Positions 16,791 through 25,841 of a stretch of 64,000 bases of DNA are shown here, piece by piece. Source of the stretch: Mesorhizobium sp. 113-3-3 (GTDB lineage: Bacteria; Pseudomonadota; Alphaproteobacteria; Rhizobiales; Rhizobiaceae). The notes under the pieces are model-generated. The model was not told the origin of the DNA and did not search any database. It saw only the letters and a program-made list of their open reading frames with translations. Where the stretch lies: contig NZ_AP023243.1 of NCBI RefSeq assembly GCF_016756495.1, positions 7,035,134 through 7,099,133 of the forward strand, written 5' to 3'. How positions within the stretch are numbered: position 1 is the first letter of the stretch; each line of letters opens with the position of its first letter. Position numbers and translations under genes: made by a program.

Positions 16791-17429
16791 CTACTGGCTT
16801 GCCCAGACGATCCGCGCCACCCATTCGACCTCGCGCATGGGAATGTCGCGGTCAGGGTGATCGGGATTGAGCGAGACCAGCGCGATCGACTTGACGGTCT
16901 GGCGCTCGAGCACCTTGGCCATCACCTCGCCCGATGTGGTCTTGACGACGACGCGATCGCCCTTGCGGGTGATAGCGCCCGGCTCGACGATGAGCACATC
17001 GCCATTGCGGTAGAGCGGCAGCATGGAATCGCCTTGCACCTGCAGCGCATAGGAGCTCTCGGTCGATTGCGCCGGCAGTTCGACCAGATCCCAGCCCTGC
17101 CCGGCGGGAAAGCCGGCATCGTCAAAGAAGCCGCCGGCGCCGGCCTGGGCAAAGCCGAGAAGCGGCACGGATCTCCGGTAAGCGGGTGCCGTACCGATGC
17201 GGCCTTCGATCAGCCCGGTGAATTCGTCGAGCGAGGCACCCGTCGCCTCGATGATCTTGGCCAGTGATTCGGTCGAGGGCCAGCGCGGCCGGCCGTCCGA
17301 GGATAGGCGCTTGGACTTGTTGAAGGCAGTCGAATCGAGGCCCGCGCGCCTTGCCAGACCTGACGCCGAAAGCGAATAACGCTCGGCAAGAGCATCGATG
17401 GCAGCCCAGACGCGGTCGTGCGAGAGCAT
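16791..17429 (-). CDS. LexA/CI-like repressor with S24 peptidase domain
   Basis: 212-residue transcription factor with an N-terminal helix-turn-helix (ALAERYSLSASGLARRAGLD, then STAFNKSKRLS) and a C-terminal peptidase S24 domain. The latter has the nucleophile-type serine in VQGDSMLPLYRNGDVLIVEP and the lysine region GDRVVVKTTSGEVMAKVLE, so self-cleavage is plausible. The ATG at 17429 has an AGGAG eight bases before it; the longer frame lacks support. It is not next to phage genes and sits in front of the SNase-like gene. Targets are unknown; it is distinct from canonical LexA, whose winged-helix N-terminus differs. Confidence 0.85.
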   Translation of the reverse strand: MLSHDRVWAAIDALAERYSLSASGLARRAGLDSTAFNKSKRLSSDGRPRWPSTESLAKIIEATGASLDEFTGLIEGRIGTAPAYRRSVPLLGFAQAGAGGFFDDAGFPAGQGWDLVELPAQSTESSYALQVQGDSMLPLYRNGDVLIVEPGAITRKGDRVVVKTTSGEVMAKVLERQTVKSIALVSLNPDHPDRDIPMREVEWVARIVWASQ

Positions 17430-17556
17430 GTCGTGCTCTCCTTCGAGAGAGGAAAAAATGCCTTTCCCTTCTAGTCTCTGCATCCCGGTTTGTCCACCGG
17501 ACGTACTCTGACGGCACACCCTTCGTGAAGGCTGCGGGAATGATGATCTCCGCTGC

Positions 17557-18102
17557 TCAGCCGGCCCCTTTGGTCAGGCCGCGCAGCCCCTGATGCGACG
17601 TCATGAAAATCCGCTCGGCCTCGGTCGGCGGACGCGGATTCACCGAGCGACCAAGCGCGGCGACGACCTCGTCGATATCGAGGAAGCGGCGCGCCTTGCG
17701 ATCGTAGACGCCGGCCGTCGTCAGGATCAAGGCGGCCGTCTCGCCATTGTCGAGGACGAAACGATGCTTGCCGATGACCTGGCTGCCTTCCCAGGTCTCG
17801 ATCGAGGAGACCACTTCGAAGCGGCGCCATAGCCTGATCTCGCGCGCATAGACCGCCTGCAACCCGCCCATCATCGGCGCCCAGCCATTCTTGCGCGCCA
17901 GCGAGATCAGCCCGGCGCGGACGAACAGGTCGATGCGGCCGAGATCGGCCAGCATCATGTAGCGCGCATTGTTGAGATGGACGTTGAAATCGATGTCGGT
18001 CGGCAGGCAGCGAAAGGCCAGCCGGCTTTCACCGCCCATCAAATAGGGGCCACGGCTGCGCGCCGTGGCCAGCATGCGCGCCATGCGCGCCCAGACGTAC
18101 AT
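17557..18102 (-). CDS. Acyl-CoA thioesterase (4HBT/hot-dog fold)
   Basis: 181-residue hot-dog-fold thioesterase. The catalytic-type region is PTDIDFNVHLNNARYMMLAD with the aspartate-containing D-N-x-HLNN pattern of Them6/YbgC-like enzymes, followed by VYAREIRLWRRFEV and KHRFVL. It starts nine bases after the stop of the FadB-type gene and is the last gene of the beta-oxidation operon, so it probably releases CoA from end or intermediate products. RBS AAGG overlaps the gap. Confidence 0.85.
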   Translation of the reverse strand: MYVWARMARMLATARSRGPYLMGGESRLAFRCLPTDIDFNVHLNNARYMMLADLGRIDLFVRAGLISLARKNGWAPMMGGLQAVYAREIRLWRRFEVVSSIETWEGSQVIGKHRFVLDNGETAALILTTAGVYDRKARRFLDIDEVVAALGRSVNPRPPTEAERIFMTSHQGLRGLTKGAG

Positions 18103-18111
18103 GGCCTTTCG

Positions 18112-20331
18112 TCAGGCGGCCTGCTTCACGTCGCCCTTGGCGTAGGGGTCGAAGCGCTGGTAGAAGGTTTCGCCCTTTTCGGCCATGTCGATGAGCAGCT
18201 TGGGCGCCTTGAATTCGGCGCCGTATTTCTTCTGCAGCCCCTTGGCGATCTTGACGAATTCCTTGGCGCCGATGCCGTCGATATAGGACAGCGCGCCGCC
18301 CGTATAAGGCGCGAAGCCGAAGGCCAGGATCGAGCCGACATCGGCCTCACGTGGATCGGTGACGATGCCTTCCTCCATCACGCGCGCCGCTTCCAGCGCG
18401 ATGGTGACCAGCAGGCGCTGCTGCAGTTCCTCATAGTCGACCTTGTCGGGCGCAAGCTGCGGATAGAGGTCCTTCAGACCCGGCCAAAGCTTCTTCTTCG
18501 CTGGCTTGGCCGGATAATCGTAGAAACCCTTGCCGTTCTTGCGGCCGAAACGGCCATGGTCGTCGACCATGGTGTTGATCAGCGCCATCTGCCTGGGGTC
18601 GACGGCCTTGCCGCCGAGATCCCTGATGGTCTGCGTCATGATCTTCTGGGCAAGGTCGATCGCCGTCTCGTCGGTCAGCGCCAGCGGACCGACCGGCATG
18701 CCGGCGGCCTTCGCCGCATTCTCGATCATCGGAGCGGGAACGCCCTCGATCAGCATCTTGTAAGCTTCCGACATGTAGCGCAGCACGCAGCGGTTGACGT
18801 AGAAGCCGCGCGTGTCGTTGACGACGATCGGCGTCTTCTTGATGGCGCGGACGAAATCGATCGCGGTGGCCAGCGCCTTGTCGCCGGTCTTCTTGCCGAG
18901 GATGATCTCGACCAGCATCATCTTGTCGACCGGCGAGAAGAAGTGGATGCCGACGAAATTCTTCGGCCGGGCCGAATTCTTCGCCAGCGCGGTGATCGGA
19001 ATGGTCGAGGTGTTCGACGCGAAGATCGCGGACGACTTCAGCACGGCCTCCGCCTGTTCGGTGGCTGCCTTCTTGACGGCCGAATCCTCGAACACCGCCT
19101 CGACCACGAGGTCGCAGCCGGCAAGGTCGGCATAGTCGGCTGTCGGCGTGATCAGCGACAGAAGCTTGTCCTTCTCCTCCGGCTTGGCGCGGCCCTTCTT
19201 GACCTGATCCGAGACCAGGCTGTCCGAATGCGCCTTGCCCTTTTCGGCCGACTCCATGTCGCGGTCGAGCAGCACCACGGGAATACCGGCCTTTGCCGTC
19301 ACATAGGCAATGCCGGCGCCCATGAAGCCGGCGCCGAGAATGCCGATCTTCTTGAATTTGGTTTCCGGCACGCCGGCCGGGCGGCGGGCACCCTTGTTCA
19401 GTTCCTGCAGCGACACGAACAGCGAGCGGATCATCGCCGCCGCTTCCTTGGTCCGCATGATCTCGGTGAAATAGCGCTGTTCGATCCTGAGCGCGGTGTC
19501 GAACGGCACGAGCAGGCCTTCATAGACGCATTTCAGGATGGCGGCGGCCGCCGGATAATTGCCATAGGTCTCGCGACGCAGGATGGCGATGGCCGGCGGC
19601 CAGAGATTGGCGCCCGCGGCCGAGTAGACCGGGCCGCCGGGCAGCTTGAAGCCCTTCTCGTCCCAGGGCTGGACGGCTTTCAGGCCGTTCCTGATCATGG
19701 CCTTTGCCGTCTCGACCAATTTGGCCGGCTCGGCGATCTCGTGGATCAGGCCCATGGCCTTCGCCTTCTGCGGCGACAGATTCTGGCCGGAGGTCAGCAT
19801 CTGCAGCGCCTGCTGCTGATCGGTCAGCCGCGGCACGCGCTGGGTGCCGCCGGCGCCGGGGAAGATGCCGACCTTGACTTCCGGCAAGGCCATCTTGACC
19901 TTGTCGGAGTCAGCGGCGACGCGGCCGTGGCAGGCCAGCGACAATTCGAAGGCGCCGCCCATGCAGGTGCCGTTGATCGCCGATACCCAGGGCTTGCCCG
20001 ATGTTTCGAGCTTGCGCCACAGGCCGCCCATGCGGCCGGCATTGTCGAACAGCAGTTTTGCCGCCTTCTCCGGATCCTTGGTCTTTTCCTTGGCGAAGAC
20101 GGCAAGCATCTTCTGCAGCATGGTGAGATCAGCGCCGCCGGAGAAGCTGTCCTTGCCCGAGGTGATCACCGCACCCTTGATGCCGGCGTCGGCCATCACC
20201 TGGTCGATGATCTTGTCGAGTTCGCCCATCACCTCCTCGGTGAACACGTTCATCGAGCGATCCGGCATGTTCCAGGTGACGAGCGCGATGCCGTCGGCGT
20301 CGGTGTCGAGGGTGAAATTGATGTAGCTCAT
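18112..20331 (-). CDS. 3-hydroxyacyl-CoA dehydrogenase/enoyl-CoA hydratase (FadB/FadJ type)
   Basis: Bifunctional beta-oxidation enzyme, 739 residues: N-terminal crotonase domain (residues ~1-190; [10 protein letters not shown] and [19 protein letters not shown], then [13 protein letters not shown]), a linker helix, NAD-binding 3-hydroxyacyl-CoA dehydrogenase domain with [17 protein letters not shown] near residue 335, SNTSTIPI and HFFSPVDKM, and the C-terminal dehydrogenase domains ([12 protein letters not shown]). RBS GGGGAGAG lies just before the ATG. It sits between the thiolase (13 bases) and thioesterase (9 bases) in one operon. The whole alpha subunit of a trifunctional-like complex is present, with the thiolase as beta subunit. 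Confidence 0.94.
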   Translation of the reverse strand: MSYINFTLDTDADGIALVTWNMPDRSMNVFTEEVMGELDKIIDQVMADAGIKGAVITSGKDSFSGGADLTMLQKMLAVFAKEKTKDPEKAAKLLFDNAGRMGGLWRKLETSGKPWVSAINGTCMGGAFELSLACHGRVAADSDKVKMALPEVKVGIFPGAGGTQRVPRLTDQQQALQMLTSGQNLSPQKAKAMGLIHEIAEPAKLVETAKAMIRNGLKAVQPWDEKGFKLPGGPVYSAAGANLWPPAIAILRRETYGNYPAAAAILKCVYEGLLVPFDTALRIEQRYFTEIMRTKEAAAMIRSLFVSLQELNKGARRPAGVPETKFKKIGILGAGFMGAGIAYVTAKAGIPVVLLDRDMESAEKGKAHSDSLVSDQVKKGRAKPEEKDKLLSLITPTADYADLAGCDLVVEAVFEDSAVKKAATEQAEAVLKSSAIFASNTSTIPITALAKNSARPKNFVGIHFFSPVDKMMLVEIILGKKTGDKALATAIDFVRAIKKTPIVVNDTRGFYVNRCVLRYMSEAYKMLIEGVPAPMIENAAKAAGMPVGPLALTDETAIDLAQKIMTQTIRDLGGKAVDPRQMALINTMVDDHGRFGRKNGKGFYDYPAKPAKKKLWPGLKDLYPQLAPDKVDYEELQQRLLVTIALEAARVMEEGIVTDPREADVGSILAFGFAPYTGGALSYIDGIGAKEFVKIAKGLQKKYGAEFKAPKLLIDMAEKGETFYQRFDPYAKGDVKQAA

Positions 20332-20344
20332 TGTTCTCTCCCCG

Positions 20345-21553
20345 TCAGACGCGTTCGATGATGGTTGCCGTGCCCATGCCGGCGCCGATGCACAGCGTCA
20401 CCAGCGCGGTGTTGAGGTCGCGGCGCTCGAGTTCGTCCAGCACCGTGCCGAAGATCATCGCGCCGGTGGCGCCGAGCGGATGGCCCATGGCGATGGCGCC
20501 GCCATTGACGTTGATCCTGTCGTGCGGAATGTCGAAGGCCTGCATGTAGCGCAGCACCACCGAGGCGAAGGCCTCGTTGAGCTCGAACAGGTCGATGTCC
20601 GACAGCTTCATCTTGGCGCGCTTCAGCAGCTTCTCGGTAACGTCGACCGGGCCGGTCAGCATCAGCACCGGCTCGGAGCCGATATTGGCGAAGGTGCGGA
20701 TGCGGGCGCGAGGCTTGAGCCCCATCGCCTTGCCGGCCTTCTTCGAGCCGAGCAGCACGGCCGCCGCGCCGTCGACGATGCCCGACGAATTGCCGGCGTG
20801 ATGGACGTGGTTTACCTCTTCCACCTCGGGGTGCTTCTGCACCGCGACCGCGTCGAAGCCGCCCATTTCGCCGGGCATGACGAAGGACGGGTTGAGCGAA
20901 GCCAGCGACTGCATGTCGGTCGAAGGCCGCATGTGCTCGTCATGATCGAGGATGGTCAGGCCGTTCTGGTCCTTGATCGGGATCACCGAATTCTTGAAGC
21001 GGCCATCGGCCCAGGATTTGGCGGCGCGCTTCTGGCTCTCGACCGCATAGGCGTCGACGTCGTCCCTGCTGAAGCCGTATTTGGTGGCGATCAGGTCGGC
21101 CGAGATGCCTTGCGGCACGAACCAGCCGGGCAGGCCGACCGAAGGGTCCATGAACCAAGCGCCGCCGGACATGCCCATGCCGACGCGCGACATGGATTCG
21201 ACGCCACCGGCGATGACGATCTCGTCGGCGCCCTGCGCGATCTTGGCGGCGCCGAAATTGATGGCGTCGAGACCCGAGGCGCAGAAGCGTGAGATCTGCA
21301 TGCCGGGCGCCTTGGTGTCGTAGCCTGCCTCGAAAGCGGCGGCGCGCGGAATGACCGAACCCGCCTCGCCGACGGGATCGACGCAGCCGAAGATGATGTC
21401 GTCGACGGTGCCGGTGTCCAGCCCGTTGCGGTCGCGCAGCGCTTCCAGCGTCTTGGCGGCGAGCCGCACCGCCGGCACCTCGTGCAGCGATCCGTCCTTC
21501 TTGCCCTTGCCGCGCGGCGTGCGCACGGCGTCATAGACATAAGCCTCAGCCAT
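20345..21553 (-). CDS. Acetyl-CoA C-acyltransferase (thiolase)
   Basis: Cleaves 3-ketoacyl-CoA at the end of each beta-oxidation round. 402 residues with all thiolase signatures: catalytic cysteine in [14 protein letters not shown] near residue 90, [20 protein letters not shown] with the active-site His near residue 350, and the second cysteine in [15 protein letters not shown] at the C-terminus. RBS AAGGAG precedes the ATG. Its operon partner is the FadB-type gene 13 bases downstream. A biosynthetic thiolase role (as in PHB synthesis) is less likely in this context. Confidence 0.94.
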   Translation of the reverse strand: MAEAYVYDAVRTPRGKGKKDGSLHEVPAVRLAAKTLEALRDRNGLDTGTVDDIIFGCVDPVGEAGSVIPRAAAFEAGYDTKAPGMQISRFCASGLDAINFGAAKIAQGADEIVIAGGVESMSRVGMGMSGGAWFMDPSVGLPGWFVPQGISADLIATKYGFSRDDVDAYAVESQKRAAKSWADGRFKNSVIPIKDQNGLTILDHDEHMRPSTDMQSLASLNPSFVMPGEMGGFDAVAVQKHPEVEEVNHVHHAGNSSGIVDGAAAVLLGSKKAGKAMGLKPRARIRTFANIGSEPVLMLTGPVDVTEKLLKRAKMKLSDIDLFELNEAFASVVLRYMQAFDIPHDRINVNGGAIAMGHPLGATGAMIFGTVLDELERRDLNTALVTLCIGAGMGTATIIERV

Positions 21554-21586
21554 TTTCGTGCTCCTTGGGTTTGCCGGTCGCCGCTC

Positions 21587-22756
21587 TCAGAGCGAGCGTC
21601 CGATCAGCAATTTCATGATCTCGTTGGTGCCGCCGTAGATTCGCTGGACGCGGGCGTCGCGGAACATGCGGGCGATCGGATATTCATTCATGTAGCCATA
21701 GCCGCCATGCAATTGAAGGCATTCGTCGACGACTTTGCCCTGCAGGTCGGAGAGCCAGTATTTCGCCATCGAGGCCGTCACCGGATCGAGCCCGCCATTG
21801 ATGTGGCGGGTGACGCAATCATTGTAGAAGACACGGCCGATGGTCGCCTCGGTCTTGAGTTCGGCCAGCTTGAACTGGGTGTTCTGGAAATCGATGATCG
21901 CCTTGCCGAAGGCCTTGCGTTCCTTGACGTAATCGATGGTCAACGCCAGCGCCCGCTCGATCATGGCGATGGCGCCGGTGCCGATCTGCAGCCGCTCCTG
22001 CGGCAATTGCTGCATCAGCTGGATGAAGCCCTGGCCTTCCTCGTGGCCGAGCAAATTGGAGGTCGGCACGCGCACGTCGTTGAAGAACAGTTCGGACGTG
22101 TCGTTGGCCTTGAGCCCGATCTTGTCGAGGTTGCGGCCGCGCTCGAAACCCTCGACCTCGTCGGTCTCGACGACGATCAGCGAGGTGCCCTTGGCGCCCT
22201 TTTCCGGATCGGTCTTGGTAACGACGATGATGAAGTTGGCGAGCTGGCCGTTGGTGATGAAGGTCTTGGAGCCATTGATCTTGTACTGGTTGCCGTCCTT
22301 CTGCGCCCGCGTCTTGACGCCTTGCAGGTCGGAGCCGGCGCCCGGCTCGGTCATGGCGATGGCGCCGATCAGTTCGCCGGTGGCGAGCTTGGGCAGCCAC
22401 TTCTTCTTCTGCTCTTCAGAACCGTAGTGAAGGACGTAAGGCGCGACGATCGAATTGTGCAGGCCGATGCCGAAACCGTCGACACCGACATGGCCGATCG
22501 CCTCGATGATGGCGCTCTCATGCGCGAACGTGCCGCCGGAACCGCCATATTCCTCCGGCATCGAGGCGCAGAGCAGACCGGCAGCACCCGCCTTCAGCCA
22601 GCTCTCGCGATCGACCATCTCGTTCTTCTCGAACTCGTCGTAGCGCGGTGCGATCTCCTCCGACATGAAGCGGGCCGCCATGTCGTAGAGCATGCCGACC
22701 TCGTCCGCCGCCCAGGCGGGTTTGGGGAGGCCAAGGATTTCGGCGGGGTTGGTCAT
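21587..22756 (-). CDS. Acyl-CoA dehydrogenase
   Basis: FAD-dependent enzyme that introduces the first double bond of acyl-CoA. 389 residues: N-terminal helical domain, the beta domain with AMTEPGAGSDLQGVKTRA and YKINGSKTFITNGQLANF, and the C-terminal helical domain ending LQLHGGYGYMNEYPIARMF, RDARVQRIYGGTNEIMKLLI. The frame extends to 22852 across an intergenic hairpin; the ATG at 22756 (MTNPAEILGLPKPAW) is preceded by a GGAGGAG at some distance and fits family N-termini. Third gene of the operon from the promoter side. Confidence 0.93.
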   Translation of the reverse strand: MTNPAEILGLPKPAWAADEVGMLYDMAARFMSEEIAPRYDEFEKNEMVDRESWLKAGAAGLLCASMPEEYGGSGGTFAHESAIIEAIGHVGVDGFGIGLHNSIVAPYVLHYGSEEQKKKWLPKLATGELIGAIAMTEPGAGSDLQGVKTRAQKDGNQYKINGSKTFITNGQLANFIIVVTKTDPEKGAKGTSLIVVETDEVEGFERGRNLDKIGLKANDTSELFFNDVRVPTSNLLGHEEGQGFIQLMQQLPQERLQIGTGAIAMIERALALTIDYVKERKAFGKAIIDFQNTQFKLAELKTEATIGRVFYNDCVTRHINGGLDPVTASMAKYWLSDLQGKVVDECLQLHGGYGYMNEYPIARMFRDARVQRIYGGTNEIMKLLIGRSL

Positions 22757-22828
22757 GTGGATATGATACTCCTCCCAGAGCGCATCGTCGGAGTTGAGGC
22801 CAACGCACGTCACGCTGGCCTCAACCGA

Positions 22829-22849
22829 CCCTCCCCTCGATGGGGAGGG
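22829..22849. repeat. Intercistronic hairpin between two acyl-CoA dehydrogenase genes
   Basis: A perfect inverted repeat with 8-bp arms (CCCTCCCC and GGGGAGGG) and a five-base loop fills most of the gap before the downstream acyl-CoA dehydrogenase start. No T run follows. It may modulate the relative amounts of the two cistrons or stabilise mRNA, and looks like a trimmed copy of the intergenic repeats seen elsewhere in the window. Confidence 0.6.
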
Positions 22850-22858
22850 CAACCATCT

Positions 22859-24649
22859 TTAGAACGCTTCCGCGGGCAGGGCCATCAGCGTGTCCGCGCC
22901 ACTCGAAATGCGGGCGAGATGCGCCGACGTCTCCGGCATGATCCGCTCCATGAAGAAGCGCGCCGTCACCACCTTGTTGTCGTAGAAAGACTGCGAGCCG
23001 TTGGCGCCGGTCTTGCCCTGCGCCGCCTTGGCCATCTGCGCCCACATGTAGCCGAGCGCGACAAGGCCGAAGAGATGCATGTAGTCCGTCGAGGCCGCAC
23101 CGGCATTGTCGGGCTTGGCCATGCCGTTCTGCACGAGCCACATGGTCGCCGCCTGCAGGTCATTCAGGCCCTTCTTCAACCCCTTGGTGAAGGACGCCAT
23201 CTTTTCGTCGGCGCGGTTCTCCTCGCAGAACTCGCCGACTTCCTTGAAGAAGGCCTGGATGGCGCGGCCGCCATTCAGGCCGAGCTTGCGCCCGACGAGA
23301 TCGAGCGCCTGGATGCCGTTGGCGCCTTCATAGATCATGGCGATGCGGGCATCGCGCACGAACTGGCTCATGCCGTGCTCTTCGATGTAGCCGTGACCGC
23401 CGAACACCTGCTGGGCCATGACGGCGTGATCAAAACCCTTGTCGGTGAGCACGCCCTTGACCACGGGCGTCATCAGCCCGGTGTAGTCGTCGGCGGCCTG
23501 GCGATCCTTGTCGTCGGCGGAGCGATGGGCGATGTCGGACTTGATCGCCGTCCACAGCGCCAGCGCGCGGCCGGCCTCGTTGAAGGCCTTCATGGTCATC
23601 AGCGAGCGGCGGATATCGGGATGGACGATGATCGGGTCGGCCTTCTTGTCTGGCGCCTTGGCGCCCGAGAGCGAACGGCCCTGCAAGCGGTCCTTGGCGT
23701 AGGCGACGGCGTTCTGGTAGGCGATCTCCGACAGCGACAGGCCTTGCAGGCCGACGCCGAGACGCGCCTCGTTCATCATCGTGAACATCGCCTTGAGGCC
23801 GCCATTCTCCTCGCCGAGCAGCATGCCTTCGGCCTCGTCATAATTCATGACGCAGGTCGAATTGCCGTGGATGCCCATCTTCTCCTCGATCGAACCGCAG
23901 GAGAGCGTGTTGCGCTCGCCCGGATTGCCCGATGCGTCGAGCTTGAGCTTCGGCACGATGAACAGCGAGATGCCCTTGACGCCTTCCGGCGCGCCCTCGA
24001 TGCGGGCCAGCACGAGATGGACGATGTTGTCCGACATGTCGTGCTCGCCGGCCGAGATGAAGATCTTCTGGCCTGAGATCTTGTAGGTGCCGTTGCCGTT
24101 CGGCACTGCCTTGGTGCGCAGCAGGCCGAGATCGGTGCCGCAATGCGGCTCGGTCAGGTTCATGGTGCCGGTCCAGGAACCCTCGACCATCTTCGGCAGC
24201 CATTTTGCCTTCTGTTCGTCGGTGCCGTGGGTGATGATCGCAGCGATCGCGCCCTGGGTCAGGCCCGGATACATCATCAGCGACATGTTGGCCGAGACCA
24301 TGTATTCGGCGACGGCGGTGTGCACGGCATAGGGCAGGCCCTGGCCGCCGAACTCAACCGGTGCGGCCAGCCCCATCCAGCCGCCTTCGCGATATTGGTC
24401 GAAAGCCTCCTTGAAGCCTTTGGGCGTCGTCACCGAGCCGTCGTCGTGACGCACGCAGCCTTCCATGTCGCCGACACGGTTGAGCGGATGCATGACGTTT
24501 TCGGCGAGCTTGGCGCCTTCGGCCAGGATCGCCTCCAGCACATCGGGCGTGGCGTCGGCAAATCCGGGAAGGTTCGAGTAGCGCTGATAGCCCAGCACCT
24601 CGTTGAGTACGAACAGCGTATCCTGGACCGGAGCCCTGTATGTCGGCAT
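22859..24649 (-). CDS. Acyl-CoA dehydrogenase with C-terminal extension domain
   Basis: 596-residue acyl-CoA dehydrogenase of the long type, with an extra C-terminal helical domain after the usual three. N-terminal [19 protein letters not shown] is typical; the middle domain has [19 protein letters not shown] and [17 protein letters not shown]; the catalytic region is [38 protein letters not shown]. The ATG at 24649 has GGAG seven bases upstream and was preferred to 24739. It is the first gene of the operon, reading away from the MerR operator site at 24738-24769. Confidence 0.93.
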   Translation of the reverse strand: MPTYRAPVQDTLFVLNEVLGYQRYSNLPGFADATPDVLEAILAEGAKLAENVMHPLNRVGDMEGCVRHDDGSVTTPKGFKEAFDQYREGGWMGLAAPVEFGGQGLPYAVHTAVAEYMVSANMSLMMYPGLTQGAIAAIITHGTDEQKAKWLPKMVEGSWTGTMNLTEPHCGTDLGLLRTKAVPNGNGTYKISGQKIFISAGEHDMSDNIVHLVLARIEGAPEGVKGISLFIVPKLKLDASGNPGERNTLSCGSIEEKMGIHGNSTCVMNYDEAEGMLLGEENGGLKAMFTMMNEARLGVGLQGLSLSEIAYQNAVAYAKDRLQGRSLSGAKAPDKKADPIIVHPDIRRSLMTMKAFNEAGRALALWTAIKSDIAHRSADDKDRQAADDYTGLMTPVVKGVLTDKGFDHAVMAQQVFGGHGYIEEHGMSQFVRDARIAMIYEGANGIQALDLVGRKLGLNGGRAIQAFFKEVGEFCEENRADEKMASFTKGLKKGLNDLQAATMWLVQNGMAKPDNAGAASTDYMHLFGLVALGYMWAQMAKAAQGKTGANGSQSFYDNKVVTARFFMERIMPETSAHLARISSGADTLMALPAEAF

Positions 24650-24737
24650 GCTTCTTCTCCACCCTGCGAACCTGGTCTCGAATGCCCCCGAATTCATGTC
24701 AGGGCAGCGTACGGACCCGTGTTGAAGCCGGGATAGC

Positions 24738-24769
24738 AAAAATTGACGTTTGCGTAAACGTCAATTTTT
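24738..24769. promoter_or_regulatory. Large inverted repeat, likely MerR operator of the beta-oxidation operon
   Basis: A perfect inverted repeat with 14-bp arms (24738-24751 and 24756-24769) around a four-base centre; its core is TTGACGTTTGCGTAAACG followed by TCAA. A related half-site reading TTGACGTAAACGTAAA on the minus strand lies at 25517-25532 in front of the merR gene. The pair of sites and the gene order match the LiuR-type MerR regulon of proteobacteria (branched-chain amino acid and fatty acid degradation). Confidence 0.75.
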
Positions 24770-24868
24770 TCGCTGCGACAAGATTTCCGGCCCAACTCCT
24801 GCTTGGTGACGCTAGCGGCGCGACGTCATGCGGACCAGCACCGAGGGACCATCAGGCAGGTGCAGGCA

Positions 24869-24903
24869 ACAAAAAAGCCGCACGGCAGAGCCACGCGGCT
24901 TTT
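24869..24903 (-). terminator. Intrinsic terminator of the merR gene
   Basis: Read on the minus strand, a 10-bp stem with two wobble pairs (arms 24890-24899 and 24877-24886, three-base loop) is followed by six T. It begins about 30 bases after the merR stop. Four T at the other end make it usable in both directions. Confidence 0.8.
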
Positions 24904-24929
24904 GATCGTCAGAAATTCGGCAGACTTGC

Positions 24930-25388
24930 CTAGCTCGCGACGCTCGCCTGCGCCGTGCGTTCGGTCAGCATCTGGCGCACCGCCGACATCGAGCCCGAGA
25001 GCTCGTTGATGGCATCGTCGATCAGGGCTCGCTGCTTCTGCAGGCGGGCAAGCTGCTTCTCCGACTTGTCCAGCGCCAGCCGCAGCTGCTTGGTGTTGGA
25101 GCCGGTCGGATCGTAGAGATCCATCATCTGCTTGACGTCGCGCAGCGAGAACCCGACCTTGCGGCCGAGCAGGATCAGCTTCAGCCGGGCCTTGTCACGG
25201 CGCGTGTAGAGACGGGTGGAACCGTCGCGCTGCGGGTTGAGCAGGCCCTTGTCTTCGTAGAAACGCAGCGTGCGCAGCGTCACACCGTATTTCTTGGCCA
25301 TTTCGCCGATGCGGGCGAGGTCCTCACCGGCTTCGACAGATACATTATTGGTATTGGCCGCGGTCTCGCCGGCCGAGATAAGCTTCAT
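24930..25388 (-). CDS. MerR-family regulator of fatty-acid degradation
   Basis: 152-residue MerR transcription factor. The winged helix reads RIGEMAKKYGVTLRTLRFYE, then DKGLLNPQRDGSTRLYTRRD, followed by a coiled coil (LRLALDKSEKQLARLQKQRA) for dimerisation. There are no conserved cysteines of the metal-responsive type, so an acyl-CoA ligand is more likely. The ATG at 25388 was chosen over 25508 because it gives the family's N-terminus; the short extension before the HTH is variable. It lies upstream of the operon on the same strand, with operator-like sites in front of both. It resembles LiuR by context; family membership was not tested by alignment. Confidence 0.85.
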   Translation of the reverse strand: MKLISAGETAANTNNVSVEAGEDLARIGEMAKKYGVTLRTLRFYEDKGLLNPQRDGSTRLYTRRDKARLKLILLGRKVGFSLRDVKQMMDLYDPTGSNTKQLRLALDKSEKQLARLQKQRALIDDAINELSGSMSAVRQMLTERTAQASVAS

Positions 25389-25516
25389 GGTCACTGGCTT
25401 TCCCCGTCTGGTGGCGTCGCGGTCCTGGACCATGCGTCGCCTGACTGGAAGCGGGGGCGTGCTTCCGGCCGTGGTTTCGACAAACAAAATCGCAAACAGC
25501 ACACTCAAATGCGCCT

Positions 25517-25532
25517 TTTACGTTTACGTCAA
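25517..25532 (-). promoter_or_regulatory. MerR-type operator half upstream of merR
   Basis: On the minus strand TTGACGTAAACGTAAA sits about 130 bases before the merR start codon and matches one half of the inverted repeat at 24738-24769. It suggests autoregulation. The 453-base non-coding stretch 25389-25841 that holds it contains no other gene, only this site and the podJ promoter region. Confidence 0.6.
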
Positions 25533-25637
25533 TTCTATACCGATAGCCGCCTCATGACGCAAGGGGCGTTCTGTGAAGGTGCTTTATGCCGCACCGTGGC
25601 GGCGACAGCGAACTTCCTTCCAACTTCTTAAGCTTGG

Positions 25638-25652
25638 TTAACGCGTTGTTTA
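25638..25652. promoter_or_regulatory. CtrA-like site upstream of podJ
   Basis: TTAA-N7-TTTA at 25638-25652 differs in one base from the CtrA consensus TTAA-N7-TTAA; another TTAA lies ten bases before. It is about 190 bases upstream of the podJ ATG. In Caulobacter podJ is part of the cell-cycle-controlled polarity circuit. This is a candidate only. Confidence 0.4.
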
Positions 25653-25841
25653 CCACGTTGGGGGAAATGTGGGCGCGTCGGCTACCCGTGTTTATCCTGT
25701 ATCGAATTTTTCACGGTTTTTCGGAGCGCGGGTGAAAACCCGGGAGGCTTGCCTTCCACCGTGAAAGCGCGGTCGCCTTCGTTCCGGCAGGGACTTGGGG
25801 AGCTGGTCGCAAGCCGGCCAATCTGAAAGACGGACGCACCG

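Noticed and set aside
17977..24076. Long plus-strand open frames across the beta-oxidation operon
   Set aside because: They mirror the FadB-type, thiolase and acyl-CoA dehydrogenase genes, which have complete catalytic motifs on the minus strand; the plus-strand translations are Arg/His/Gly-rich without domains.
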